From Bacteroidota bacterium (GTDB lineage Bacteria > Bacteroidota > Bacteroidia > Bacteroidales > VadinHA17), in NCBI GenBank assembly GCA_030618105.1, contig JAUXED010000011.1, positions 1-39,479 on the forward strand: a stretch of 39,479 nucleotides of DNA, given 5' to 3'. Made by a program: the position numbers and the translations under genes. The notes under the pieces are model-generated. The model searched no databases. It was not told the origin of the DNA and saw only the letters and a program-made list of their open reading frames with translations. Every line of letters begins with the position of its first letter. Position 1 is the stretch's first letter. Shown one piece after another: positions 24,843-33,383 of this stretch.

Positions 24843-26321
24843 ATGAAAAACATACCTGAAGTAAGAACCGGAATAGTAGCCGTGAGTCGTGATTGTTTCC
24901 CAATTGAACTGTCTGAAAAGAGAAGAAAAAATGTTGTTAAAGCCTGCGGTGAAAAAAAAGTGCCTGTAACAGAGATAAATAAAATTGTTGAAAATGAAAA
25001 TGACATACCCGGGGCTCTTCTTGAACTAGAGAAGAAAAAAGTTAACACTCTGGTTGTTTATCTTGGTAATTTCGGACCTGAAGGACCTCTCTCAATGCTT
25101 GCGCAGAAGTTTAACGGTCCGGTTATGTTTGTTGCAGCGGCTGAAGAAACCGGAAATGATCTCTATGGTGGCAGAGGTGATGCGTTTTGCGGACTCCTGA
25201 GTGCTTCTTATAACGCGGGACTGAGAAGTATAAAACCATACATGCCCGAATATCCGGTTGGAAGACCTGAAGAAATTGCAGAAATGATCAGGGAGTTTAT
25301 TCCGGTTGCAAGAATAATTCTTGGAATAAAAAAGCTGAAGATTTTTACATTCGGACCAAGACCATTTGATTTTAATACACTACATGCTCCGGTTAAACCC
25401 TTGATGGATATCGGTGTGGAGGTCATGGAAAACAGTGAGCTTGATCTGTATGAGCTGTTTAACAGAGCAAAAAATAATCCTGAAGTGCCCGGGGTGTTGA
25501 AGGATATGGAAAAGGAACTTGGTTCAGGCAATAAGTTTCCCGGGATACTTCCGAAACTGGCACAATATGAAGTGGCTCTTACAAGTTTTTTTAAAGAAAA
25601 CCTGGGAACATCTGAATATGGGGTTTTTGCCAATAAGTGCTGGCCTGCATTTCAGACCAGCTTTGGGTTTGTACCATGCTATGTAAATTCCAGACTGGCT
25701 CAAAGAGGAATTCCCGTAGCCTGTGAAGCAGATATTTATGGCGCTTTAAGCGAATATATGCTCACCTGTGCAACCGAACATCCTGCTACTATCCTGGATG
25801 TTAATAATACCGTGCCTTTGGATATGTACGAGAAAGCACAAGAAACGATTGGGGATTATGCTCATAACGATCTCTTTATGGGATTTCATTGCGGAAATAC
25901 CTGCTCATCATGTATGGCAAACTATGAGATGAAATATCAACTCATTATGCACAGGTTAATGGAACCTGATAAAGAGCCGGATATTACAAGGGGAACAATA
26001 GAGGGAACAATCAGGGCAGGGGATATGACCCTTTTCCGCTTCCAGGCAACACCTGAAAATGAACTGAAAGTATATGTAGCAGAAGGAGAAGTGCTTGATA
26101 TGGATCCGAAAACATTCGGTAGTACCGGGATAATTGCTATCAAAGAGATGGGCAGATTTTACAGACATGTTCTATTGGAAAAGAAATTTCCGCATCATGC
26201 AGGTGTCGGATTCAAACATGCAGGGAAAACTCTCTATTCCGCATCCCGCCTTTTGGGAGTTGATGATGTTTCTTTTAATTTACCTAAAGAGATATATTAT
26301 CCTACTGAAAATCCTTTTTAA
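24843..26321 (+). CDS. L-fucose/L-arabinose isomerase family protein
   Basis: This 492-residue protein has the three-domain FucI/AraA fold that interconverts aldoses and ketoses with a divalent metal. The N-terminal part (TGIVAVSRDCFPIELSE, LYGGRGDAFCGLLS) and the C-terminal metal site are visible: E295 in PVACEADIYGALSEYM, D319 in ATILDVNNT and H349 in MGFHCGNTCSSCM. The closely spaced cysteines after that histidine are unusual. It is shorter than FucI (about 590) and fits the broader uncharacterised group annotated as the L-fucose/L-arabinose isomerase family. No kinase, aldolase or transporter of a sugar pathway is adjacent, so the sugar cannot be named. Its stop lies two bases before the Pho-box-like array. 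Confidence 0.85.
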   Translation: MKNIPEVRTGIVAVSRDCFPIELSEKRRKNVVKACGEKKVPVTEINKIVENENDIPGALLELEKKKVNTLVVYLGNFGPEGPLSMLAQKFNGPVMFVAAAEETGNDLYGGRGDAFCGLLSASYNAGLRSIKPYMPEYPVGRPEEIAEMIREFIPVARIILGIKKLKIFTFGPRPFDFNTLHAPVKPLMDIGVEVMENSELDLYELFNRAKNNPEVPGVLKDMEKELGSGNKFPGILPKLAQYEVALTSFFKENLGTSEYGVFANKCWPAFQTSFGFVPCYVNSRLAQRGIPVACEADIYGALSEYMLTCATEHPATILDVNNTVPLDMYEKAQETIGDYAHNDLFMGFHCGNTCSSCMANYEMKYQLIMHRLMEPDKEPDITRGTIEGTIRAGDMTLFRFQATPENELKVYVAEGEVLDMDPKTFGSTGIIAIKEMGRFYRHVLLEKKFPHHAGVGFKHAGKTLYSASRLLGVDDVSFNLPKEIYYPTENPF

Positions 26322-26323
26322 CG

Positions 26324-26385
26324 TTTGTAACAATTTTGTAGCAAACCTGTAATATGTCTGTAATATACTGAATTTAAATTTGTAA
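26324..26385 (+). promoter_or_regulatory. Pho-box-like direct-repeat array and -7 element
   Basis: TGTAA (once TGTAG) occurs at 26326, 26337, 26348 and 26359, exactly 11 bp apart, and again at 26381, which is 22 bp on. The extended units are TTTGTAACAAT, TTTGTAGCAAA, CCTGTAATATG and TCTGTAATATA. An 11-bp direct-repeat phase is the hallmark of PhoB/PhoP sites (E. coli CTGTCAT; Bacillus TTAACA type). An exact TAAATTTG -7 element follows at 26375-26382 with no -33 TTG at the proper distance, as expected for an activator-dependent promoter. The leader to the regulator gene would be about 130 nt. Confidence 0.7.
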
Positions 26386-26518
26386 CGAAAATTTGAATTA
26401 ATAGTTATTAAGTATTCTATGCAAAAACTCAAATCAAGACAATGAAAATATCTACAAAAAAGTAACAATAAGTTGTTTGAAAAAAACATTAATTTAAAAA
26501 AAAACAGGAGTTAAAGCG

Positions 26519-27199
26519 ATGAAAAAAGCAAGGATATTAATAGTTGATGATGAAGAAGATTTGTGTGAGATATTAAAATTTAATCTTGAAGGTGAAGGAT
26601 TTGAGGTTGATGAGGCGTATTCAGCAGAAGATGCTATAACAAAACGACTCGATAAATATGACCTGTTACTTCTTGATGTAATGATGGGCAAAATGTCTGG
26701 TTTCAAACTTGCTGAAAAAATCAGGAAAGAAAGAGGATCAACCATCCCAATAATTTTCTTAACGGCAAAGGATACTAAAAACGATACCTTAACAGGCTTT
26801 AGTATAGGTGCTGATGATTATATTTCAAAACCCTTTTCAATTAAGGAGGTGGTTGCCAGGGTTAATGCTGTATTGAACAGAACAACAGGTAAATATGCCG
26901 GTGAACAAATAATAAATGTTGAAGGAATGGAATTTGACCTTAATAAAAAGAAATTAATTATTGATAATAAAAGTATATATCTCACACGTAAAGAATTTGA
27001 AATTCTACAATTACTGATTGAAAATCAAGGCAGAATCTTTTCAAGAGAAGAAGTTTTAAATTATGTATGTAAATATGAAACCGTTGTTACTACCAGAACA
27101 GTTGATGTAAATATTGCCAGAATAAGAAAAAAAATGGGGAAATACGGGAAATTTGTCCGCAGCCGAACAGGATATGGATACTATTTTGATATACAATAA
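26519..27199 (+). CDS. OmpR/PhoB-family response regulator
   Basis: This 226-residue regulator has an N-terminal receiver domain (acidic pocket VDDEED at 9-14, phospho-acceptor D53 in LLLLDVMMG, T82, K104 in YISKPF). The C-terminal winged-helix DNA-binding domain has ISLTRKEFEILQLL-like sequence (actual IYLTRKEFEILQLL) and a recognition helix with TTRTVDVNIARIRKKMG. A clear Shine-Dalgarno AGGAG (26506-26510) precedes the ATG, unusual for this phylum. The histidine kinase follows after 27 bp. The 11-bp-phased repeats upstream match the tandem half-site binding of PhoB, so I infer a PhoB orthologue controlling its own operon; without alignment RprY-type regulators remain possible. Confidence 0.92.
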   Translation: MKKARILIVDDEEDLCEILKFNLEGEGFEVDEAYSAEDAITKRLDKYDLLLLDVMMGKMSGFKLAEKIRKERGSTIPIIFLTAKDTKNDTLTGFSIGADDYISKPFSIKEVVARVNAVLNRTTGKYAGEQIINVEGMEFDLNKKKLIIDNKSIYLTRKEFEILQLLIENQGRIFSREEVLNYVCKYETVVTTRTVDVNIARIRKKMGKYGKFVRSRTGYGYYFDIQ

Positions 27200-27226
27200 A
27201 TTAATGGTTGACAAATAAGAAAAAAT

Positions 27227-28996
27227 ATGATTTTAGGATCAAGATATAAGAAAAAGCTTTTTTTATACTTCTTTTTTGTATTTATAGCCTTTACTGTAGT
27301 AATCATTATTTTCCAATATGATAGAGAAAAAAAATACCGTATTAATCAACTTGAAAATACGCTGGATAATTACACTGAATTAGTTAATAGCTTCGTCAGG
27401 CAAAGATCAATATTCAGGAATAAAAATTATCGTTTGGTTGACAGTATCATAAAATATATTCCCCGTTCTGATTTAAGAATTACAATGATAAGTCAGAACG
27501 GGACAGTATTATTTGATAGTTTTGTTGAGGATTTTTCTGCTATGGAAAATCATATAAACAGACCTGAGGTTCAAGAATCCATATATTCGGATTTTGGTGC
27601 AAGTGTAAGAAAATCGGAAACAACAGGTAAACAATATTATTATTATTCAAAATTTTATGAGGATTATTTTATCCGAACCGCTGTAATCTTTAATATTCAA
27701 ATTCAGAAATTCCTTAAAGCCGAAAGATTATTTCTCTATTTTATTATGATTCTGTTTTTTATTGTTTTAGTTTCATTAATATATGTATCTGATAAATTTG
27801 GAAAATCTATCTCAAAACTTAAAGATTTTGCTATAAATGCAGGAGAGAATAAGCCGGTTAATGTAGACATACAATTTCCTCAAAATGAATTGGGAGTGAT
27901 TGGCAGGCAAATAGTCCAAATATATACCAAACTGAAAACAACAAGTGATGAATTAAATCTGGAAAGAGAAAAACTTATTCATCATCTCCAACTATCTGCT
28001 GAAGGCATAGCAATATTCTCTCCTCAAAAAAAGAATATAATAGCGAATAGCCGTTTCATCCAATATTCAAATATTATTTCAGATAACCCATCAATTTCAC
28101 CCGATCAAATATTCGAAATCAAAGAATTTAAATCCCTGAATAATTTTATTGATAGTTATAAAAGCAGATCTGTTGATGAGAAACACCTGCCAGGGGAAAA
28201 ACATATTATTGAAAAAAGCAGGAAATATTTTGATATTCAATGTGTTATTTTTCAGGATAAAAGTTTTGAAGTATCAATAAACGATATTACAAAACCTGAA
28301 AAACAAAAGTTGCTGAAACATCAGATGACTACCAATATAGCCCACGAACTAAAAACACCTATTACATCGATAAAAGGGTACCTGGAAACTATATTAACTA
28401 ATGAGAATCTGGAAAACCAGAAACAAAAATATTTTGTCGAAAAGGCTTATAAACAAATAGACAGATTATCTGACTTGGTAAATGATATCTCAATTTTAAC
28501 AAAAATTGAAGAAGCACATAATCTATATAAAATAGAGGAGATGAAAATTCTTCCGTTAATAAATGATGTGCTGGAAAATTTAAAGACAAAATTAGATGAT
28601 AAGAATATTCGGGTTAATTTGGATGTAGATCAAAAAGTTAAAATTAAAGGCAACAAATCTCTTGTTTTTTCAATTTTTCAAAACCTTGTTGAAAATTCCG
28701 TCAATTATGCCGGCAACAATGTTGAAATATCTGTAAAAAAATACTTTGAAGACGATAATTTTTATTATTTTCTTTATTCTGATAATGGAGTAGGTATTAA
28801 GGAAGAACATTTACCGCGTATTTTCGAAAGATTTTATCGTATTGATAAAGGACGGTCACGTAAAGATGGTGGAACAGGCCTTGGCCTTTCCATTGTTAAA
28901 AATGCAATATTATTCCATAAAGGTGAGATATCTGTAAAAAACAGGGAAGAAGGAGGTGTTGAATTCCTTTTTTCAATAAGCCGTTATTTACCATAA
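27227..28996 (+). CDS. Membrane sensor histidine kinase (PhoR-like)
   Basis: This 589-residue kinase has two transmembrane segments (about 11-30 and 168-187) enclosing a periplasmic sensor region of roughly 135 residues. A HAMP-like/linker segment follows, then a PAS-like region (about 250-355). The dimerisation domain has H373 in NIAHELKTPITSIKGY, and the ATPase boxes are NLVENSVNYAG, DNGVGI and GGTGLGLSIV. This layout is the usual one for Bacteroidota PhoR-type kinases paired with OmpR-family regulators. It is cotranscribed with the regulator, and the truncated phnX starts 13 bp after its stop. Phosphate starvation as the signal is inferred from the Pho-box-like array and the neighbours. 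Confidence 0.9.
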   Translation: MILGSRYKKKLFLYFFFVFIAFTVVIIIFQYDREKKYRINQLENTLDNYTELVNSFVRQRSIFRNKNYRLVDSIIKYIPRSDLRITMISQNGTVLFDSFVEDFSAMENHINRPEVQESIYSDFGASVRKSETTGKQYYYYSKFYEDYFIRTAVIFNIQIQKFLKAERLFLYFIMILFFIVLVSLIYVSDKFGKSISKLKDFAINAGENKPVNVDIQFPQNELGVIGRQIVQIYTKLKTTSDELNLEREKLIHHLQLSAEGIAIFSPQKKNIIANSRFIQYSNIISDNPSISPDQIFEIKEFKSLNNFIDSYKSRSVDEKHLPGEKHIIEKSRKYFDIQCVIFQDKSFEVSINDITKPEKQKLLKHQMTTNIAHELKTPITSIKGYLETILTNENLENQKQKYFVEKAYKQIDRLSDLVNDISILTKIEEAHNLYKIEEMKILPLINDVLENLKTKLDDKNIRVNLDVDQKVKIKGNKSLVFSIFQNLVENSVNYAGNNVEISVKKYFEDDNFYYFLYSDNGVGIKEEHLPRIFERFYRIDKGRSRKDGGTGLGLSIVKNAILFHKGEISVKNREEGGVEFLFSISRYLP

Positions 28997-29009
28997 AATT
29001 ATTACTGTT

Positions 29010-29546
29010 ATGTCAAATATAAAAGCTGTCATTTTCGATTGGGCAGGTACCATTATCGACTATGGATGTATGGCGCCTACCTTGGTTTTTATTGAGGTAT
29101 TTAAGAAGTATGATGTCAATATTTCGGTAAAAGAAGCGAGGGGCCCTATGGGCTTAGCCAAAAAGGAACACCTGAAAGTATTGTGCGAGATGCCGGGAAT
29201 AAGAAAAAAATGGGAAAATCAGTATGGAAAATTACCGGACAGGCAGGATGTTGAAGATATTTATCTTGAATTAGAATCAATGTTCGTCAAAATAGTTGTC
29301 GATTATTCTGACCCTATTCCCGGAGCTGTTAAATTACTTGAAAACTTAAAAAGGAAGGGAATTCGTTCAGGTTCTACAACCGGCTATGTACAATCAATTA
29401 TGGACTCAGTTGTCCCTGTTGCAGAAAGAAAAGGTCTTGTGCCGGAATCTATTGTGTGTTCTTCGGATGTTCCAGGGGGAAGGCCAAAACCATGGATGTG
29501 CTTTATGAACGCAATAAATCTAAATGTTTATCCCTATGAACTTTGA
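29010..29546 (+). pseudogene. phnX: Phosphonoacetaldehyde hydrolase, truncated at the C-terminus
   Basis: The N-terminal two thirds of PhnX are clear: nucleophile D10 in VIFDWAGTIIDYG, the Schiff-base lysine segment ARGPMGLAKKEHL, the motif-II segment GSTTGYVQSIMD, and DVPGGRPKPWMCFMNAINLNVYP. Homology stops at VYP, and four foreign codons lead to a stop, giving 178 aa against about 270. The lost part carries the VGDT...D motif that binds Mg2+, so the product should be inactive in hydrolysing phosphonoacetaldehyde to acetaldehyde and phosphate. The break coincides with the broken end of the opposite-strand DUF5690 gene. It is translationally close to the PhoR-like kinase, a sensible place for a Pho-controlled phosphonate gene. 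Confidence 0.88.
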
Positions 29547-29753
29547 AATCGAATATCCTACCAACTGTGCTGTAATAAGGAGGATTTTATAATCCACTGC
29601 AAAGAACGTTTGACCTTCAAATGTTGCGACCGCAAATGGTTTTCGAAAAGCATACATACAAGAATAAGTGGAAAAAGCAACCACTATGGCGTATACTGAA
29701 AACATGAATCCATTTGTATTGCCAATCCATCTTCTCAATAGAAAGTACTTCAT
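29520..29753 (-). pseudogene. DUF5690 (MFS-like) membrane protein, N-terminal fragment
   Basis: The 77 residues MKYFLLRRWIGNTNGFMFSVYAI... contain STYSCMYAFRKPFAVATFEG and DYKILLITAQLVGYSISKFIGI, the characteristic start of DUF5690 proteins, which are multi-pass MFS-like transporters of about 430 residues. Homology ends at KFIGI, where the frame runs into phnX sequence and stops. DUF5690 genes are, as I recall, common neighbours of phnX and phnW in Bacteroidota, so the two broken genes probably belonged to one phosphonate locus. Confidence 0.8.
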
Positions 29754-30083
29754 GCTTATTCTTTATTGTTGAGAAACCGTAATGAAAAAACTTCGTGTTT
29801 CATAATAACTGAGACTTGTAAAAAACCATGTACAACTCAGGTAAATGTAAAAACTAAAATTCTGGTTTTATTATATGGATACACAAAACACCTTCTTTTA
29901 ACCAAATTTTAATATTTATGAAATGATTATGAAACAACTTTATTTTATTCTTGCTTTTAAGAAATGAACAGCTTGATAAAACTCTGCAGGAATCAGATTA
30001 GATAATAAAAGATTAGTCTTTCAAAGATTATTAACAATAGTTACTGAAAAATACAACCTATTAATTTAAAACCAAATTGAACT
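29754..30083. other. Intergenic region before susC; weak repeat signal
   Basis: No open frame or RNA was recognised. TTGTAA (29816-29821), ATGTAC (29828-29833) and AGGTAA (29839-29844) are spaced 12 and 11 bp, a degenerate echo of the 11-bp array at 26324. No exact TAnnTTTG was found before the SusC-like gene. Confidence 0.3.
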
Positions 30084-33000
30084 ATGAGAACAAAAATCTC
30101 CTTTTTTATTATATTGCTGTGCTGGAGCACATTGTGGACAGCCCTCGCACAACAACAAACTTTACAGGGTACTGTAATTGACACTGACGGCAGACCGTTG
30201 CCTGGAGTAAATATCACTCTGAAGGGAACATTTATAGGAAGTGTTACAGATATGGATGGAAAATATTCCATTGAAATCGATAGTCCATCTGACACCCTCG
30301 TCTTTTCTTTTATCGGACATTTTACAAAAGAATTTATTGCAGGGCTCTATGAAACGCTGGATGTCCAGATGGAAATAGAATCTGCTGAAATGAAAGAGGT
30401 AGTAATAACTGCACTTGGGATTAAAAGAGATGAAAAAACGCTGGGTTATTCAGTAACCGAAATTAGTGGAGATGATATTACCCAGGCTCAAGACCCTAAT
30501 TTTCTGAACAACCTCTCGGGAAAAGTGGCAGGGGTTCAAATAACCAGTGGAGGTTCAGGAGTGGGTAGCTCATCCAGGATAATAATACGTGGTGAATCAT
30601 CTCTAATGGGCAATAACCAACCGCTTTTTGTGGTTGATGGTATTCCAATTAATAATGAGACTTACAGTGTTAGGAGTGAAAATAACCTGGAGACTGATTA
30701 TGGAAACGGAGCTTCTGAGTTGAATCCTGATGACATTGAATCAATTAGTATTCTGAAAGGGGCAAATTCTACAGTTTTATATGGTTCACGAGCAGCCAAT
30801 GGTGTAGTTCTGATAACTACAAAATCCGGAAAAGGTAAAAAAGGAATAGGAGTTTCGGTAAATACAGGGGTAACCTTTGAAACCCCTCTCCGAATTCCAA
30901 AATACCAGAACCTGTATGGTCAGGGAAGTACTGATTCCAACGGGAATCCGGTTTTTGAATTTGAAGATGGTTCAAACGGTGGTACTTTTGATGGAATTGA
31001 TGAAAGCTGGGGACCAAGACTTGATGAAGGCTTGATTACAAAACAGCATGATTCACCAACCACTAACGGATTTCGCGGAGGAGATACACGGGTTGGCAAC
31101 AGGGGAGAAATTCAACCTACTCCATGGATATCTCACTCTGATAATGTCAGAAACTTCTTTGAAACAGGCGTTACTTCAAGGATTAATGTTGCCGTACAAG
31201 GAGGTTATGAAAAAGGCGATTTTCGCCTGTCATATTCAAATCTTGATTCAAAGGGAATTCTTCCGAACACCGATTTGAAACGAAATAGCGTAAATCTGAG
31301 TACCTCCTGGAACCTGACAGAAAAGCTAAAGATTGATGCAAAAGCAAACTATATTAAAAGCGGAAGTGATAACCACCCCAATAACAGTTACGGGACAGAG
31401 AACATTATGTATTTATGGGTTTGGTTCGGTCGCCAGATTGCTATGCCTGGTCTTCAAGATTATTGGCAACCCGGGTTTGAAGATGTTCAGCAATTCAACT
31501 ATAATTATAACTGGCATGATAATCCATACTTCACTATGTATGAAAACACCAATGCTTTAAATAAAAACCGGGTGATAGGCCATGTTTCAGCTACTTATGA
31601 ATTCACAAACTGGTTGAAATTAATGGTCAGATCAGGTACCGATGTTTTCAATGATCTTCATATCAGCAAACGTGCATTCAGCACACAGCGATTTCCCTAC
31701 GGACAGTATCGTGAAGACAAGATATATTTTGAAGAGAGAAATTCAGACTTTTTGCTGTCCTTTAACCGCCCGCTTTCCACAAAGTTAACTCTTTCAGCCT
31801 CATTTGGCGGAAACAACATGAGGCAAACGAATAATTATCTGCGTGTAAGTGCAAATCAATTATCTGTACCCGGAATCTACAACTTTGCAAACACGAGAGT
31901 TCCTCTAACAAACAATCAGTATAATCAGGGAAAAATCATTAACAGTTTGTATGGTTCTGCCCAGTTTGGATTCAATGAATTTTTGTTTCTTGATGTTGCC
32001 GGCAGAAATGACTGGTCAAGTACCCTTCCACCCGAACATAACTCGTATTTTTATCCATCAGTATCACTCAGTGCAGTCATAAACGATATGATCAATCTTC
32101 CCGATGTGGTTAGCTATGCAAAAGTAAGGACCGGTTGGGCACAGGTAGGAAATGATACCGATCCGTTCAATTTGAGAAATGTTTTTTTGAACGGTACAAA
32201 CTTATGGGATGGTAATCCAATATTATATGGTGAATCAGATTTAAAAAATTCCAATCTGAAACCTGAAACATCTTCATCTTTTGAAATAGGATTTGATATC
32301 AGGCTATTTAATAATCGATTCGATTTAGACTTTTCATACTACAATACCGATAGCCGGAACCAGATACTTAACGTCCCGGTGGTATTATCGTCAGGTTACA
32401 GTAGCTTTTGGTATAATGCCGGGTTGATAAATAGCAAGGGTGTTGAATTTATGCTTAACGCCATTCCAATCCAGTCGACAAATAATGGTTTCAAGTGGGA
32501 CATCGGCCTTTCATGGTCAAGAGACAGAAGCACTGTTGTAGAGCTGGCACCTGAATTTGAAATTAATGAATACCAGATTTCCTCCAACTATTTGATCGTA
32601 AAAGCTGTTGAAGGGGGAAGAATGGGTGATGTTTACGGCACGGGATTTACTGAGATTGATGGAAAAACTCTTTATCAAAACGGTTACCATGTCCGCGACA
32701 ACAACCTTAAAAAGTTAGGCAATTACAACCCTGACTGGCTATTAGGCATCAATAATGGATTTACATTTAAAAGGTTCAGGTTCGATGCTCTTTTTGATAT
32801 GAGGAAAGGAGGAGTGGTAATGTCCAGAACATTATTGATCGGGGGAACATCCGGAATGATGGAAGAGACAATACCCGGTCGTGATGAGTCTACAGGGGGA
32901 ATACCTTACTATTATGATTCCGGACTCGGAAGGAATGTAACTTTGCCCAGCCATTCTTCATCCAGTCCAAACGGTGAAACCGTTTTTCATGATGGCATAA

Positions 33001-33365
33001 TCGGTGAAGGAGTCATGAAAGATGGTGATTCTTATACTACCAATGATGTTCCCATACCTGCCCGTTCCTTTTACTGGTCTTATTATAACAGGAGCAATGA
33101 AGAGAGTGGAATCTATGATGCAACTTACATCAAGCTCCGGGAGATGAGATTAAGTTATACTCTTCCTCAATCACTTATCGCGAAAGCCGGGTTACAGGAT
33201 ATTACCATTTCTCTTATCGGGAGAAACCTTTTTTTATGGACTGACAATCCGCACTTCGATCCTGATGTACTCTCGTTTAATTCAGCAACCATGGTCCCCG
33301 GCGTTGAGGATATGGCAACACCATCATCTCGTAGCTATGGGGTCAACCTCAGTTTTAAATTCTAA
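30084..33365 (+). CDS. SusC/RagA-type TonB-linked outer-membrane transporter
   Basis: This 1093-residue transporter has a signal peptide (cleaved after ALA, about residue 22). A carboxypeptidase-regulatory domain follows (LQGTVIDTDGRPLPGVNITL, residues about 27-110), then the plug with the SusC signature FVVDGIPINNETY and SILKGANSTVLYGSRAANGVVLITTKSG. The barrel ends SRSYGVNLSFKF. SusC proteins form the outer-membrane channel under a SusD lid and import large solutes with TonB energy. SusD follows after 18 bp. No glycoside hydrolase is linked; the downstream phosphoesterase-like protein and the upstream Pho-type regulator instead suggest an organophosphorus substrate (inference). Confidence 0.95.
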   Translation: MRTKISFFIILLCWSTLWTALAQQQTLQGTVIDTDGRPLPGVNITLKGTFIGSVTDMDGKYSIEIDSPSDTLVFSFIGHFTKEFIAGLYETLDVQMEIESAEMKEVVITALGIKRDEKTLGYSVTEISGDDITQAQDPNFLNNLSGKVAGVQITSGGSGVGSSSRIIIRGESSLMGNNQPLFVVDGIPINNETYSVRSENNLETDYGNGASELNPDDIESISILKGANSTVLYGSRAANGVVLITTKSGKGKKGIGVSVNTGVTFETPLRIPKYQNLYGQGSTDSNGNPVFEFEDGSNGGTFDGIDESWGPRLDEGLITKQHDSPTTNGFRGGDTRVGNRGEIQPTPWISHSDNVRNFFETGVTSRINVAVQGGYEKGDFRLSYSNLDSKGILPNTDLKRNSVNLSTSWNLTEKLKIDAKANYIKSGSDNHPNNSYGTENIMYLWVWFGRQIAMPGLQDYWQPGFEDVQQFNYNYNWHDNPYFTMYENTNALNKNRVIGHVSATYEFTNWLKLMVRSGTDVFNDLHISKRAFSTQRFPYGQYREDKIYFEERNSDFLLSFNRPLSTKLTLSASFGGNNMRQTNNYLRVSANQLSVPGIYNFANTRVPLTNNQYNQGKIINSLYGSAQFGFNEFLFLDVAGRNDWSSTLPPEHNSYFYPSVSLSAVINDMINLPDVVSYAKVRTGWAQVGNDTDPFNLRNVFLNGTNLWDGNPILYGESDLKNSNLKPETSSSFEIGFDIRLFNNRFDLDFSYYNTDSRNQILNVPVVLSSGYSSFWYNAGLINSKGVEFMLNAIPIQSTNNGFKWDIGLSWSRDRSTVVELAPEFEINEYQISSNYLIVKAVEGGRMGDVYGTGFTEIDGKTLYQNGYHVRDNNLKKLGNYNPDWLLGINNGFTFKRFRFDALFDMRKGGVVMSRTLLIGGTSGMMEETIPGRDESTGGIPYYYDSGLGRNVTLPSHSSSSPNGETVFHDGIIGEGVMKDGDSYTTNDVPIPARSFYWSYYNRSNEESGIYDATYIKLREMRLSYTLPQSLIAKAGLQDITISLIGRNLFLWTDNPHFDPDVLSFNSATMVPGVEDMATPSSRSYGVNLSFKF

Positions 33366-33383
33366 TCTTGTAATACTTAAATC

